Below, one piece after another: positions 47,418-60,504 of a stretch of DNA of 64,000 nt. A program made the position numbers and the translations under genes. Under the pieces are notes generated by a model. The model did no database searches, was not told the origin of the DNA, and saw only the letters and a program-made list of their open reading frames with translations. The stretch comes from Owenia fusiformis (lineage: Eukaryota; Annelida; Polychaeta; Sabellida; Oweniidae): NCBI GenBank assembly GCA_903813345.2, contig CAIIXF020000001.1:22339915-22403914 (forward strand). The letters run 5' to 3'. Position 1 is the first letter of the stretch; each line of letters opens with the position of its first letter.

Positions 47418-50400
47418 GTAAGATGTTTTTCTCAATTAGAGGCTTTAAGTAGTAGGGAAGAGATCTTCAGTCTTATAAGAATAGTACTTGCATTGTTACA
47501 GTTCAATTATTATTATTTAGATCGACTTATTTATTTAACCTATGACACCTTTATAGGGTAATCATTCCTATTGCATAGATCACTCAAAAAGTGTTCAATG
47601 TTTATCAAGTCAACATTGAGTATTGAGTCACATGGGAATCCAAACTAAAGCCTTTCAATGAAGTATATCGACATCCAAGACTAAAATATGATTTGGTTAT
47701 TCAATTATCAGATTAACGATACAAGATGTATTACTCAAGGGGCGAGGAGGAAAATTCTCAATAAATGGTGTATAGTTGGTTTGGCAGCATTTTCAGTTAG
47801 GGGAGAGTCTTGGATGAAAGTTCCACCTAGGTGATAGCTTCACAGAGTGGTAGGAAGTTCTTTTTTTTGAGGAGTTAGCCCCCCACCCCCTAAAAACACC
47901 CCACCCGGAGAAAAAAATTGTTCACAGTAAATAACCTTAGATATTTTGATGTTTGTAAGTGACATACATAGAATTACATATATATGAATCACTTGCAGTA
48001 TAATTGATGCTGATTGCTCCCAAAGAAATTGAATATTAGTACAAAGTGTGTACCCCAGGGGGCAAATTCGTGACTCATTTTCTTATTTTTTTTATCCTAA
48101 CTTTTCAATTAGACACTGTAAGAGGTTGAAAAAATTCATGGGAAGTGCCCAATAGCAGGGTTAGTAAAACTGAAAGATGCAAAGCCATTGAAAAGGTAGG
48201 AGCTGAGAAAAAAATTGTTGATTTTTCGAAAAATTTGACATTTTTGACAATTGGATTTTGTGTATGACTATAGCTGACCCCTATAGTTTCTAGCTCCATC
48301 TCTCTATAATGATATTTATGGTTTTATAGTGTGGAACTAAGATGTAAAACATGATTTAGATGGGTTTTAAGGAAGTTAAAGGTTTTAAACAAGTCCAAAA
48401 TTTGAAAAATTGTAAATATAAGGTTTCAAATTTACATATTCCAGGTATAGCCATGGCTGACCCCTATAGTTTCTAGATCCATCCCTCTGTGATGATATTT
48501 ATGGTTTTGCCATGTGGAACTAATATGTAAAACACAATTTAGATGGGTTTTAAGAAAGTTTAAGGTTTTAAACAAGTCCAAAATTTGAAAAATTGTGAAT
48601 ATAAGGTTTCAAAATTTACGAATTTCAGGTATAGCCACGGCTGACCCTTATGATTTTTACATCCATACCTCTATGATTAAATATACAGTTTTAGAGTGTG
48701 GGACTAAGATTTAACATATCCAAAATGAATTTTAAGGAAGTTTAAGGTTTTAAACAAGTCCAAAATTTGAAGAATTGTAAATGTTAGGTTTCAAATTTAT
48801 GAATTTCAGGTATAGCCAAAGATGACCCTTATGGTTTTTACATCTATACCTCAGGGATGAAATATATCATTTTAGAGTGTTTAACTAAAATGTAAAAGAT
48901 ACCTAAGATGAGTTTTAAGGAAGTTAAAGGTTTTAAACAAGTGCAAAATTTGAAAAATTGATCTCAAAATTGGTCTCAAATTCACGTTATTCAGGTACAG
49001 CCTTGAATGAGCCCTGATAATTGAAGGTTATGAGCATAATAGTATCAACTATGATATCATAGCTTAGAGACCAGGTGTAGAACATATACCTGTTGCAGCA
49101 GTTAGTCTGCTGCATATAGGTGGAGTGAAAAGTCGTGAACTACAGTAAAATCTCTCTAATCTGAATGCTACTGGTATTTGGACCAGCTAAAAGCATTCTA
49201 ATTAGGAGTGTTTTAATTTTGAGGTTTTTACATCTACAATACAAGTTCTGGATTTTGAAGAAATATGAATGCATTCTCAATGAAAAATATTAATAATATT
49301 TATACTGACCACATAAAAAGCTTAATAGCATTCCAAAATCCAAAAGTTTTGATATCATAACAATTCAGTGTTAAACTGACAATTTTGTAAGAAATATGTG
49401 ATATTTGGTAAAAAGAGTTCAAGTTAGACGGATTAATTTTTCAATTAGATATGATGATTGGTAGGTATTCACAATAGTCAGATGTTGGGATATACAGGTT
49501 TCACTGATGATGTATCATTTATACAAGATGATGAACTAGAACTACTGTACTAGGTGCATTTGATAATTTTTACCACAATGTTAATACTATGTCAGGAAAA
49601 GAAAGCACCCATGACACTTTGCTTGTACAACTTGAAAATCAACAACACTTTAAGATTTGATAAAGGTGTCTACCAAATGAGTAATCCACATAAATTCAAA
49701 TACAAGCACTTGGCATGCTATTCCCTATGATGCTATTTATAGATTTTTTGTCAATGTTATTGATCAGCTCATTGGTTTCATTACTTTCTCTAGAATCTAA
49801 AATTGACCTTTGGTTTATGAGAGTGGTAAATTGGAATGCAGTTATATGGAATATTGAATTGGCTGGAATTGGACACACCTTGCCTAGCTATGTGTGCGAA
49901 AACTATGATCTTATGTGGATACAAACAGTTCGTTTGACAATGATCATCTATCTTATCTGTAAAATCAGAACTTAAAAAGGGGTTTGAAATGGAGATCGAT
50001 GAAACCATACCACAAATTGATAAAACTTTCGTGATCGATGCAATGGCTATGACAAAAGGAAAATTAAGATTAACTTATATGTTGAAATTTTGAGAGTTTT
50101 GGAAAGCTATATTTGACTACTCCATCAAATCTAGTAAAGGAGCACAAAGAATAGATTTCATATTACTCCTAGTAGTCTCCATCAGTAAAGGATTCTGAAA
50201 GAATGCGAAGAATGGATGCTTCCCCTACTGAACTTTAATCCAAAGAAGAAATTACACCATTACCTAAAAATATGAATACCTTTTGGCCAAGTCATATAAT
50301 ACAAATTTTCAAAGATTACAAAGAAATTTAATAAAGCAGCATACTAAAAGTGTGCCAAATGTCAAGATTGTTTTAAGTGGAACTATTGGAGAGAACTTAA

Positions 50401-52941
50401 ATATCTGTGAAAATGATAACTGAAATCCCCCGTTAAATTCCACTCTTGAAGAGGCTGATTTTAAACTTATTCACTCTGTTTTACATTCAGTAGGAGAACA
50501 TGTGGGACTGCAGTAATTTGCATCAAATGACACTGATATTCTAATTTTATGACTATCATTTCAATAAATGTAAAAAATTCTTCAACTGCTAGAAAACGTC
50601 ATCTGCAAAGTCAGTATGTAAACATTTTCTACAATGTCTGTTTGTTTAATACATATTGATCATATATATCACCATATATACTTTTTTGATCTACATGAAG
50701 ATTTTAGTGTGATAAGACCCTTTTACCCTGGAGTTCCTAATCTCATTGCACTAACGGGAGTTTCTAGGCCCAGCGGGGTATGATCCTTATAATCCTTATT
50801 TTCCCAAATAATTACTGTTGCCTGATGACAAGTTGTTTTATTGGGAGTGTAGTGATTATAATTATAATCCATGGCTATACCTAACATTCGTAAATTTGAA
50901 ACCATATATTTACAATTTTTCAAATTTTGGACTTGTTTAAAATCTTTAACTTCCTTAAAAACCATCTAAATTATGTTCTACATCTTTAGTTCCATACTAC
51001 AAAACCATAAATATCACCAAAGAGGGACGGATTTAGAAACTATAGGGGTCAGCCATGGCTATACCTGGAATTCGTAAATTTGAAACCTTATATTTACATT
51101 TTTTCAAATTTTGGACTTGTTTAAAACCTTTAACTTCCTTAAAACCCATCTAAACTATGTTTTACATCTTAGTTCCACACTATAAAACCATAAATTTCAT
51201 CATAGAGGGATGGATCTAGAACCTATAGGGGTCAGCCATGGCTATACCTGGAATTCGTAAATTTGAAACCTTATATTCACAATTTTTCAAATTTTGGACT
51301 TGTTTAAAACCTTTAACTTCCTTAAAACCCATCTAAATTATGTTTTACATCTTAGTTCCACACTTTAAAACCATAAATATCATCATAGAGGGATGGATCT
51401 AGAAACTATAGGGGTCAGCCATGGTTATACCTGGAATTTGTAAATTTGAAACCTTATATTTACAATTTTTCAAATTTTGGACTTGTTTAAAACCTTTAAC
51501 TTCCTTAAAACCCATCTAAATTATGTTTTACATTTTAGTTTCACACTATAAAACCATAAATATCATCATAGAGGGATGGATCTAGAAGTTATAAGGGTCA
51601 GCTATAGTCATACACAAAATCCAGCTGTCAAAAATGTCAAATTTTTCGAAAAATCAACAATTTTTTTCTCAGCTCCTACCTCTTCCATGGCTTTGCATCT
51701 TTCAGTTTTACTAACCCTGCTATTGGGCACTTCACATGAATTTTTCCAACCTCTTACAGTGTCTAATTGAAAAGTTAGAATCAAAATAGTAAGAAAATGA
51801 GTCACGAATTTGCCCCCTGGGGTACATACTTTGTACTAATTTCCAAATTCTTTAGGAGTTATCAGCATCAATTATACTGCAATTGATTCATATATATAAT
51901 ATCTATGTATGTCACTTACAAACATCAAAATATCTAAGGTTATTTAGTGTGAACAATTTTTTCCCCAGGGTGGGGTGTTTTTGGGGGGGGGTGGGGGGCT
52001 AACTCCTCAAAAAAAAGAACTTCCTACCACTCTGTGAAGCTATCACCTAGGTGGAAGTTTCATCCAAGACTCTCCCCTAACTAAAAATGCTGCCAAACCA
52101 ACTATACACCATTTATTGAGAATTTTCCTCCTCGCCCCTTGAGTATATGAAAATAATTGTACATTTGTGGTATGATATGATATGATGAATTGTGTGAACT
52201 CAAAAGACGGGGAGTAATATCCAGTATTGATATTATATGTCGACTAGCAACATTGCATGATACTGTAAATAATACTAAAATATACTGAAAACTGAAGAGG
52301 TACCTTGATTCTTGGATAAGAATGGGGGTAGTAGTGTAACTATTTAGAATTACTGAATATAATATTCAATGTATCTGTCAGTCCCTATATACTAGACATA
52401 AACAGCAAACATATCTGTATTTAGCAGTTATGTCCCTATCTTTGAATATATGCCTGGGGTCTTCCATTGCTACATTATATCAATGGCATCACACGTCTGT
52501 GTGTGAGTGAAATTTGGAAGAAATGAAACATGACGTCATATGATTGTCTTGGCAAAAAAGCTTGGCGGCTATACAGGAATATATAGCTGACGTTCAGCTC
52601 CATTGACTTCAATACAAATGCTTCTCTAGGTATGTAATACATAACATTATAGACACTATGCTACAGTTGAATGAAATTTTAGTGGTTTTCTGGATAATGT
52701 ATCGGAGTCATAATTGAGATTTGATATGTATAATAATAGAATGGTGCTGTTGCAAAGATTATGGGAAATACTTTTCAAGTTTCTTATGAACCTTTCTGAA
52801 GTGCTTTCTCATTAATGTTACTGTTATAATATCATGCTGGTGCTCAGACCATCTCTTTCCTACTATAAGGACCGTGAGCTCGCTCAATGTTCTACTTATC
52901 ATATTCAAAAGTGTCAAATTAAGTCTGTAATAGGACAAATC
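47418..52941. other. Downstream of the last LOTUS-gene exon seen: one large transposon, no host gene
   Basis: Almost entirely taken up by the 4.4-kb inverted-repeat element. The ~800 bp to its right (52147-52941) show no supported exon or gene on either strand. Confidence 0.55.
47730..52146. mobile_element. 4.4-kb transposon with ~1.3-kb inverted arms and decayed core
   Basis: The outermost ~550 bp at each side are inverse complements (ACTCAAGGGGCGAGGAGG on the left; CCTCGCCCCTTGAGTAT on the right). Inside each arm lie about four tandem ~182-bp units marked by GGTATAGCCATGGCTGACCC (right arm inverted). The arms end near 49010 and 50850. The core has traces of protein, notably an EEAD...H...G then DTDILIL pattern. 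That pattern is known to me from uncharacterised transposon-linked proteins in invertebrates. The core is broken with many breaks and looks old, while the arms match well. Classed as a DNA-transposon or foldback-type element; superfamily not identified. Confidence 0.8.
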
Positions 52942-54292
52942 TCAATATTTGCCAGAGAGTTTACACAATCTCCCAAGAATATACCATGCTATGATTCTCA
53001 ACAGTTTGATGAACATTGAAGGCCTCAGCCAGCGAAGCAGCCACAGGATCCATCCCATGTTATGCCGTGCTGTAAATATTTTCAAAAATTCAATCAAACT
53101 CTCTGTGAATGATTGTAGAAATTCAAAGTCTACTTTATCTGGGGTGTCACTGGGGGCGTGGAAGAATGGGTTGGAAGTGCCCTTGAGATCCAGGATTGTT
53201 GAGTAGCCGTGTTTGTGGTACTCCGTCAGTTCTCCACGGTACCATGGTGTACCAGGCATTATGGGAATGATTTGGGTTGCGCTGAAATGTCCACTAAGGA
53301 TCTGCAGCAAATTAGATGATGGGGTCAGCCTTGTGGGATAATTCGTTGGGATCACTTGGGCTGGTATATTGTTTTTTCCGGTCCCAGCGTCTACATGTTA
53401 TGTTAGCTCCACAGTGAATAGCCAAAGCTGTTTCATTTGGTGCTGGCATCAGTGTTGACTTCGTCATTTCGGCTGAACCAAGGTTGTCAAATTCATGCCC
53501 TGAATTACACGTGAAAAACCAGCTGTAGGCTGAGCTTGCAGTTGCAGCATATTGTGCTAATGCTAAGAAAATTGCCACTCCAGGTCCCCTCTCGCTGGCA
53601 CACCCGAACCAACCACTCTGGGCAGTGGACACAACTATCCACTGTTTGCCTCTTTTCAAGGTCGCATATGTATTGTAAGCTACTCCATTGTTATTCACAG
53701 TACCTGATGCCTTTATCTCAACCTGTCCTTTATTCTTCACAGCCTCATTGATTTTGTCTCCATCTTTTATACCAACTAGAAATACAGGCAAGGGATGGAG
53801 TTCTAGACTCTTAGGGCTGTTCAGCATCGCTAGTTCACCACTTGGACTGTTCATGACAGCAATCAGAGCTCTCACATTACGTTTCACAGACTTAACTATG
53901 TCAGAGTCATAGCGGAAGTCCTTGATTCTGACCCCTGTACCTCTAGAAACATCACTCAGCCATTCAGTGACAGCTACATCACCTTCACAACATTTATTTA
54001 AACTCGCCAATGTTCCTTTTATGTCCCCAATTTCATTGAAGTTGAACTGTGGAAATGCATCAATCTTTGGACCATCTCTGATTTTGACATAACATTCTGA
54101 ATGGTCATACTGAATAACCTTGAATTCCAGTGTTTTGGTCTCGAATCCTAAAGATCTTAATTTCTCACCGATCCAGTTTGTCGTTGCGTGGTCTTGTGTG
54201 GTCCCTGATCTATGGCAGTTGGGTCCGAGAGTATAGTACTCCTGTATTACCTGCTTGCAGTCCATTCCAGCTTGTTTAACATTGAGAGTCAT
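52942..54292 (-). CDS. Divergent M28-peptidase-like protein, intronless, one apparent frameshift
   Basis: Two overlapping minus-strand frames make one gene: residues 1 to about 306 in the first (start 54292), and the remainder in the frame ending at 52942. The switch falls in an A6 run (T6 at 53372-53377 on the plus strand). Reading it as A5 gives an uninterrupted 449-aa product, so a sequencing or assembly error or a recent mutation are both possible. The fold looks like an M28 aminopeptidase: SGWFGCASERGPGVAIFLAL, then the strand ending NSGHEFDNLGS, and near the C-terminus FFHAPSDTPDKVD. The usual HxD zinc-ligand motif is replaced by STAQSGW, so it may be catalytically dead or use altered ligands. 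No signal peptide is evident. The C-terminal ~45 residues are hydrophobic and Trp-rich and could associate with membrane. Confidence 0.75.
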
Positions 54293-54396
54293 TTTGCTTC
54301 TTTATGGTTCTTATGTTACTTATAAATGTCCATGTAGTTTGTTAAAGGTTATTCTGAACTGTTTGTGGTAATACATATATACAATGTATGTTTATA

Positions 54397-54601
54397 TACG
54401 AGGGGCGGCTCAAAAGTAATTGGCAACATTTTACAGGAGTAGTAAGATTCATCCAGTCTGTGTGAGATTAAGGTATATATCAAGAGCAACCAAAATGATA
54501 AGTTGTGAAAGAATTGTAAAACCAAAATAAAAAGTTTTCACGTTTTCAATGAGCCTTTCTGCCAACCTTTTTTTGTCTTAACTTTTGAATCATCCCTCGT
54601 A
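54397..54601. mobile_element. Mariner-like MITE, 205 bp
   Basis: Bounded by TA. Imperfect inverted ends TACGAGGGGCGGCTCAAAAGTAA and, inverted, TACGAGGGATGATTCAAAAGTTAA. This end sequence is typical of mariner elements. Non-coding. Confidence 0.85.
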
Positions 54602-55963
54602 TGTTGACAATATATTGTCAATTTGTTTTGTGACCTTTATCTTGTGTTCTTGTTTCTAACATTGAATTTGAGTTGATAAGTGGCACCAAAGCGCTGATAT
54701 TATGAGTGATCTGATGATTACATATAATGTAAAGCTCTCATACAATTTAATTTACAATGTGTAAAATGATCGCCCTTATGTACGAGATAGGTTCTATACA
54801 AAATGAACCATTACATAATCTTGTTGTATTGTCAAGAGGAATCAATCAATTTGTGTGTTTATCATGGTATAACACAGTATGGTATATCTTTTATAGTAGA
54901 TCATTATTATTTACAGGAACCACAATTTAGAGGACCTCGAACTACTTCTTGTATGTGTTTTCCTGCTCAAACATCTGTTGCCTTGTTTGACTGGATCATA
55001 AATTACATATTTGCACGTGTAAAACATATTTCGTGAAATTGCACCAAGAGAAAGTTGTAAGTTCTGAAGAAAAGCGTTAACTGAAGATATGTGTTTCTGG
55101 TATGGTCTGATTATTTGAAAGTCAACTTGGGCAAATAATTAGTGTTAAACATAAACATCTCCAGGTAGCATGAATACATATGTTTCATAAATAGAAAATG
55201 TATTTTATTTAGGTTTCATAAAAATTGAAGTACTAGACATGTTATAAATCCCAGTGATATCACTAGCACTTGTATATATTATCTGATTGTCACTTTGTTT
55301 GTAATCCACATAACACAGATTTGTTACCATTTATATTTATTTATTAATAATTTACAAATTCTGAATATCAAATAACTTTACATTGCATTGATCATGTCTC
55401 ATAATAAAACAACTAATCTACTTGTGTATTAAAGATATTAAAGATAACACTGCATTTGCATGTTCCTAATGAAATAAAATATCTTTTGTTGGTTCATAAA
55501 ATTAATCTCTCTTCGTGTTAACAAGTTAAGAAATTGGTGATAGAAATATATACCAAATTGGTGTTAAAATGGCACAAAAAATATTAATTATTTAAATGCA
55601 GTGATACTTGTTCTCTCATTGGTCAGTGACACAGCATGTGACTAAAGTAAAAAAGTTTTCTGATGACTTTTTTTATCAACCAGGTTACAGATTTTGATAA
55701 CAACCATGTTACAGATCCTGTAAATATACATATCAAAAGTTATCAGTTCAAAAATATTAAAAACTTTCTACAATATCTAAACCTTTTTTGCTGTTTGTTG
55801 AAACTTGGTACTGTTCATTCCAATTTATATATTTCTAGAAAACAACTAGATATAATTTACAAATACTAATTGTAACATAATTTGATTTTAGTTTAGATAT
55901 GTAAACCACCACCATTTGACATCGTTGAAGCACTGAGCCTGTATGTTCTATGGAACAGTAAAA

Positions 55964-56142
55964 TACAGTAAAACCTGTCTTAGTGAACACCTCTCTCTAG
56001 TGAATGCCTGTCCTTAGTGGACACTCTTCCTTGGCTTGTACACTACTGACTTCTGTATAAATCACCCTCTCTGAAGTGAACACCTACCAACACTGAATAT
56101 TTCATGGCAAAAGTATGTTCAATATATACAGGTTTGACTGTA
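55964..56142. mobile_element. Tc1/mariner-type MITE, 179 bp
   Basis: Ends TACAGTAAAACCTGTCTTAGTGAACAC and, inverted, TACAGTCAAACCTGTATATATTGAACA, with TA borders. The interior has short repeats of TAGTGAACACC / TAGTGGACACTC type. Non-coding. Confidence 0.8.
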
Positions 56143-57657
56143 CTACTTAATTAAGTAGGAATTACTATTTAGAGACAGACAATATAAATGTACAAAACAT
56201 TATATGAGTACTACATTAGTACAACTGTACATACACAGTTATAAATAATCTTACATTATATAGTGCATGATTACTGTAAAACACATTGAATTTGTGGGAG
56301 CAATTTTCACAGATTTATACATTTGTTTCTTTCGCACACTCATGTTTTCACAATTTTTCAAGTGCCTTGATTCCTGCCAAGAAACAATTTTAAATTCTCG
56401 GCATCCTGAAATTATGATTTTACACTCACGGGAATATACATGAACTCAAGATGTCTGCAAATTTAATGTGAATTACAGTATGTGCTTAAAAATTGTGCTA
56501 AATCTACTCTACAGAAATAAATTATAAATATTACTTACAATTAATCATTTGGCATTTTAGAGGCATTGCCTTCATTGATGACATGTAGTTATACATACAT
56601 GTATTATAAATATGTGTCACGATTACAAAATCAAAAATTATAGACATCAACCATATTCCATTCCTCGACACCCAGTAGAGACTAGACTTCACACTCAGCG
56701 CGCAACCTTTGCAATCTTTTGTACAACACATTTACATTTAAAAAACAGATTTGCTTATTATACCAAAAACACACTCATATACTGAGTGCGAAACATTGTT
56801 TTCATTTCAAATACATTTACGAGACATCTGATTTCATCATCTATGTGAAGTTGCTGTTGATATGACCATCATCAATTGATTCAGGAAACTTAGAAATATT
56901 TTCATTTCATGATATTATTGTCAGATTCTTGTTCTCAATTGGATGACTCACATATCATGTTTACTTCTTTAAAGTAATGGTATTTAAATCTTTTGGAAAA
57001 ATCCTGACCCATATCGGGAACCGAGAAAACTAGAAAAAATTATTAAAAATTATGATGTCATACTTTACAGGCAGCAAAAACTAAGAACTTTTCGGGAATT
57101 ATGACTAAGAAATTTTTGCCCTGTCTAACATAGAAATGTTATCGCAATATTCATACCACATCACAACATTCAGTTCTCACTGCAGCTTTGTCTTTTCTCC
57201 TCTACACTTTAAATAAATAGATAATTAAATTAAATAAATTAATATCAAACCTTCATCTTGCACTTTTGTGTTATATTCGATGATAAGTTTGATGACAATA
57301 ATTGCCGTAGATCACATATTGCACAATATTTTTGTGACCCCTCCTTCACTTTAAGCAATTTCTTATTCACTTGTCATTCATAAAGTGAGCATTTTAGAAT
57401 TCATTTGTGTTTGACATTGTCATTCTTAATTTTTGTCTGATTTAATAAACCATTGCACAAACCACACATTTGAATAATTAGGATTCAAAAATTCATTCCT
57501 TTCATTCGTTATACAAAACAATTCATTTGATTTGATTGTAAGGAATGGCCTTTTCCATATTTTCCTTTTGATATGGATGTTTGTACTGCATATAGAATAT
57601 GATTACTTATAGTCTATTTGAAATTACAAAGATAAACCTTGAATTTTGGTGATAATT

Positions 57658-60504
57658 TCAAGAGTTCGATTCCATACTTGGAGATCTTGGCATTTTGAAG
57701 TTTGTTCCTTTGTAGATAATCATAGATGGATTGATCACATCTTTTATGCAATTTGTACACTCATCAGCGACCTTATTCACGGCTAGTTGCACACAGCCAT
57801 GGCAACCATTTGGGAAATAATTGAATTCTCTATGTATCTGGCATTTCTCAGCACCATCTGTACAGTAGTTGTAGATCTTTCTCAGAGTATCTTCCAAGTG
57901 TTCGGCTCTGGCTTTATATAGATGAGCCAGGGTTTCGGGGGTCAACATTGGGTACCCGGGGAGGTTCTCTAGTTGGCCGACGACTCTGTGTTTAAGGAGA
58001 TTGATTGCATGTTGACGTAGATTGCTGAGGTTATAACGCTGAGCGAGAACGAGTGACTCTACTGAGGGATCCTGGGAGATTAGGAATAACTCACATCGTT
58101 CTGTCACTTTTATTATTTGATACTCCTCAGCAAGCTGGAGAAGGTAGTATACATTTTCATCTGCAACAGAAGACAGATCTTATAGATCACAGTATACTGT
58201 TCATATATAGTAGGCAAATGGCAAAGGTTTTAATACAAATATTCACCCTTGGTATACGCAGCTAACGAAAATTGACCGGTACGGGTCAAAAGCTGGATCG
58301 GTACGGGTTAACGGTTTTATTTGAATTTAAAACAGCCATAACTTGCTCAATATTAACTTCCTCGTGTCTAATTTGAAATATATGATGCCTCCCGATGCTT
58401 TTAAGTACCACAATTTTTTACAGATTTTTAAACGGACCAAAACTCTCTAAGTGCGCATTTATGCTCTTTTCTCTCGAGAACGACTGTCTCATTTTCACGA
58501 TAACTTTTATTTAGTACTTCTAACATATAAGATCTATTTTTCCCCATCAAGGTATGATGTAAATGACATGCTATTTACATCTTGTGAGTTTCGATGACGC
58601 GCGTTTGATTTTATAAAAAATGCCAAACTTTGTGACAAAGAATTTCATCCTGCTTGCAGCGAGAAGACGGACCGGTTCGGGGCAATCTGCTTGTAGCGAG
58701 AAGACGGACCGGTTCGGGGCAATAGCTGATGCAATTCTTTGTCACAAAGTTTGGCATTTTTTATAAAATCAAACGCGCGTCATTGAAACTCACAAGATGT
58801 AAATAGCATGTCATTTACATCATACCTTGATGGGGAAAAATAGATCTTATATGTTAGAAGTACTAAATAAAAGTTATCGTGAAAATGAGACAGTCGTTCT
58901 CGAGAGAAAAGAGCATAAATGCGCATTTAGAGAGTTTTGGTCCGTTTAAAAATCTGTAAAAAATTGGGGTACTCAAAAGCATCGGGAGGCATCATATATT
59001 TCAAATTAGACACGAGGAAGTCAATATTGAGCAAGTTATGGCTATTTTAAAAAATAATAAAACCGTTAACCCGTACCGGTCCAGCTTTTGACCCGTACCG
59101 GTCAATTTTCGTTAGCTGCGTATACCAAGGGTGATATTTGTGTAATTCAAAAATGTCATCGATAAATCATGTCTGAGATTAATAATGTTTAATATTATCC
59201 AAATCTAAGATTGTTAAAATTGTGATGGATTTAATTTTTTACTTTGATTCAAAGAATTTTATTTTATATAAAATAATTAATTTTGTCTGATATATCCTAC
59301 CCCCTCCCTTGTTTTTTAAGGAGAGGTGAATGGAAAACATCAGTGCTTGAAACTTACTATTAATTCCAGATGGGGCTAGAACCATTTAAAAATAACTTTT
59401 AATCATTTTTATATAATTTCAATAAACAGTATTAACCTCCCAATTTATTCAATTTCGTCACTCTCACACTCTGAATTTCTCAATTTATGCTTGATTGATA
59501 AGTTAAAGGTGCAATATAACAAGTCCATACATAGCACTGGCCAATCTAGGTGGGGGGGGGGGCAGAAAAGAATTGTGGGCATTTCTTGGCCTCTTTTGGC
59601 CAAATTATAAAAAATTGGACTCAGTTTTTCAAAATATAGGCCCAAATTTGAGATTTAAGGGCCCAAAAAGTTATTCCTAATTTGAAATTTGCTCCTCCCC
59701 CTTGTTAGCTTCCGGATCCGCCAGTGCATAGCATGGTTTTAAATACAAATTCTAACATGTATTGTGTGTTAAAATATCTACCTGTGACAGGCTTCTGTGA
59801 AGAATATATGCAATGTAGTAACTCCCTAATCTGCTCCAAGTTTTTGTCAGTGAGAGCGAGGCGATATTTCTTCTTCTTGGGGGTAGTTCTGAAGTAGAAA
59901 TTGTGGAATAGTTAAAGGCACTCAAATTTAAAGTTACTCAAGAATAAAGCCATTCACTCATAATAAATTAAAGAAAATGAAATACTTAAGGTTTTCAATA
60001 CTAAATAAAGACATTCAATATTGAAGCCAGTCTGTCTTAAAGCCACTCAATCTTTAACCACCATTCAAAATTAGAATCATCTGTTTTTGAAGTCACTTAA
60101 TATTAAAGCTTCGAGTTAACAAATCAATTTAATCATTAAGAAACTCAATGTTAAACGAATACATTTTAAATCAATTCAGTGTTTTAATAAAATGTTAAAG
60201 GCACTTACTTTAAGAACATCTGTTTAAAGACAGGTGACCATTCTGCGAGATAAACTCTATGTACATGTAAATCTTGTCCCTCGACTATTAACACAGCATC
60301 TGAAAACTCATCTGCTTTTGAGAAATCCTTCAATGGTGCGTCTATCTCTATTTCCATTGTCAGAGAGTGTTTAGACTCCATTAGGGAAGACTTAGAAGCC
60401 TTCAAGGCTTTGCTGATTCTGTTCATTGCCATCTCGTGACTTTCTTTCGCTTTTGTAAAATGTTTCGAAAGTGATTGTACCAAAGCAGAATATTTTTCAC
60501 ACAT
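57658..60504 (-). CDS. BTB/POZ-domain protein, three exons
   Basis: Exons on the minus strand: 60504-60209, 59888-59782, 58160-57658, with matching phases (2 then 1), giving 301 aa. Residues 1-65 are predicted helical, rich in Lys/Ser/Glu. The BTB domain spans about 66-165: FSDAVLIVEGQDLHVHRVYL, the AEWSPVFKQMF helix, then KNLEQIRELLHCIYSSQKPV and ENVYYLLQLAEEYQI. After it comes a BACK-like helical part (ESLVLAQRYNLSNLRQHAINLL) and a region with seven Cys/His (CTDG...CQIHREF...CHGCVQL...CTNC) that may bind a metal. BTB proteins dimerise and often act as Cullin-3 adaptors; that role is inferred only. No Kelch, MATH or zinc-finger domain is present. The second intron hosts a large palindrome. 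Confidence 0.88.
58233..59143. mobile_element. 0.9-kb near-perfect palindrome in a BTB-gene intron
   Basis: Left arm 58233-58648 and right arm 58729-59143 are inverse complements of ~415 bp with only a few changes. The outer ends read ACCCTTGGTATACGCAGC / GCTGCGTATACCAAGGGT. The 80-bp centre is a tandem pair of a 37-bp unit (GCGAGAAGACGGACCGGTTC inside), GC-richer than the arms. No open frame of note. Very high arm identity means young or homogenised. Best read as a foldback-type non-autonomous transposon. Confidence 0.9.
59535..59726. mobile_element. hAT-like MITE, 192 bp
   Basis: Ends CACTGGCCAATCTAGGTGGGGG and, inverted, CACTGGCGGATCCGGAAG. This CACTGGCGGATC terminus is familiar from hAT-type elements in animals. 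Flanked on both sides by CATAG, a possible target duplication. In the first BTB-gene intron counted from its 3' side of the central exon. Confidence 0.6.

Larger units (their letters stand above)
54293..57657. other. Intergenic region between the M28-like and BTB genes
   Basis: About 3.4 kb with two small Tc1/mariner-type MITEs. The part from 56900 on is likely BTB-gene 3' flank. No supported gene; the few open frames (for example 55663-55869) have no coding character. Confidence 0.5.

Noticed and set aside
47730-52146. Polinton or other virus-like element
   Set aside because: Too short, arms built of tandem units, and no capsid-, polymerase B- or integrase-like trace seen; better explained as a foldback-type DNA transposon.
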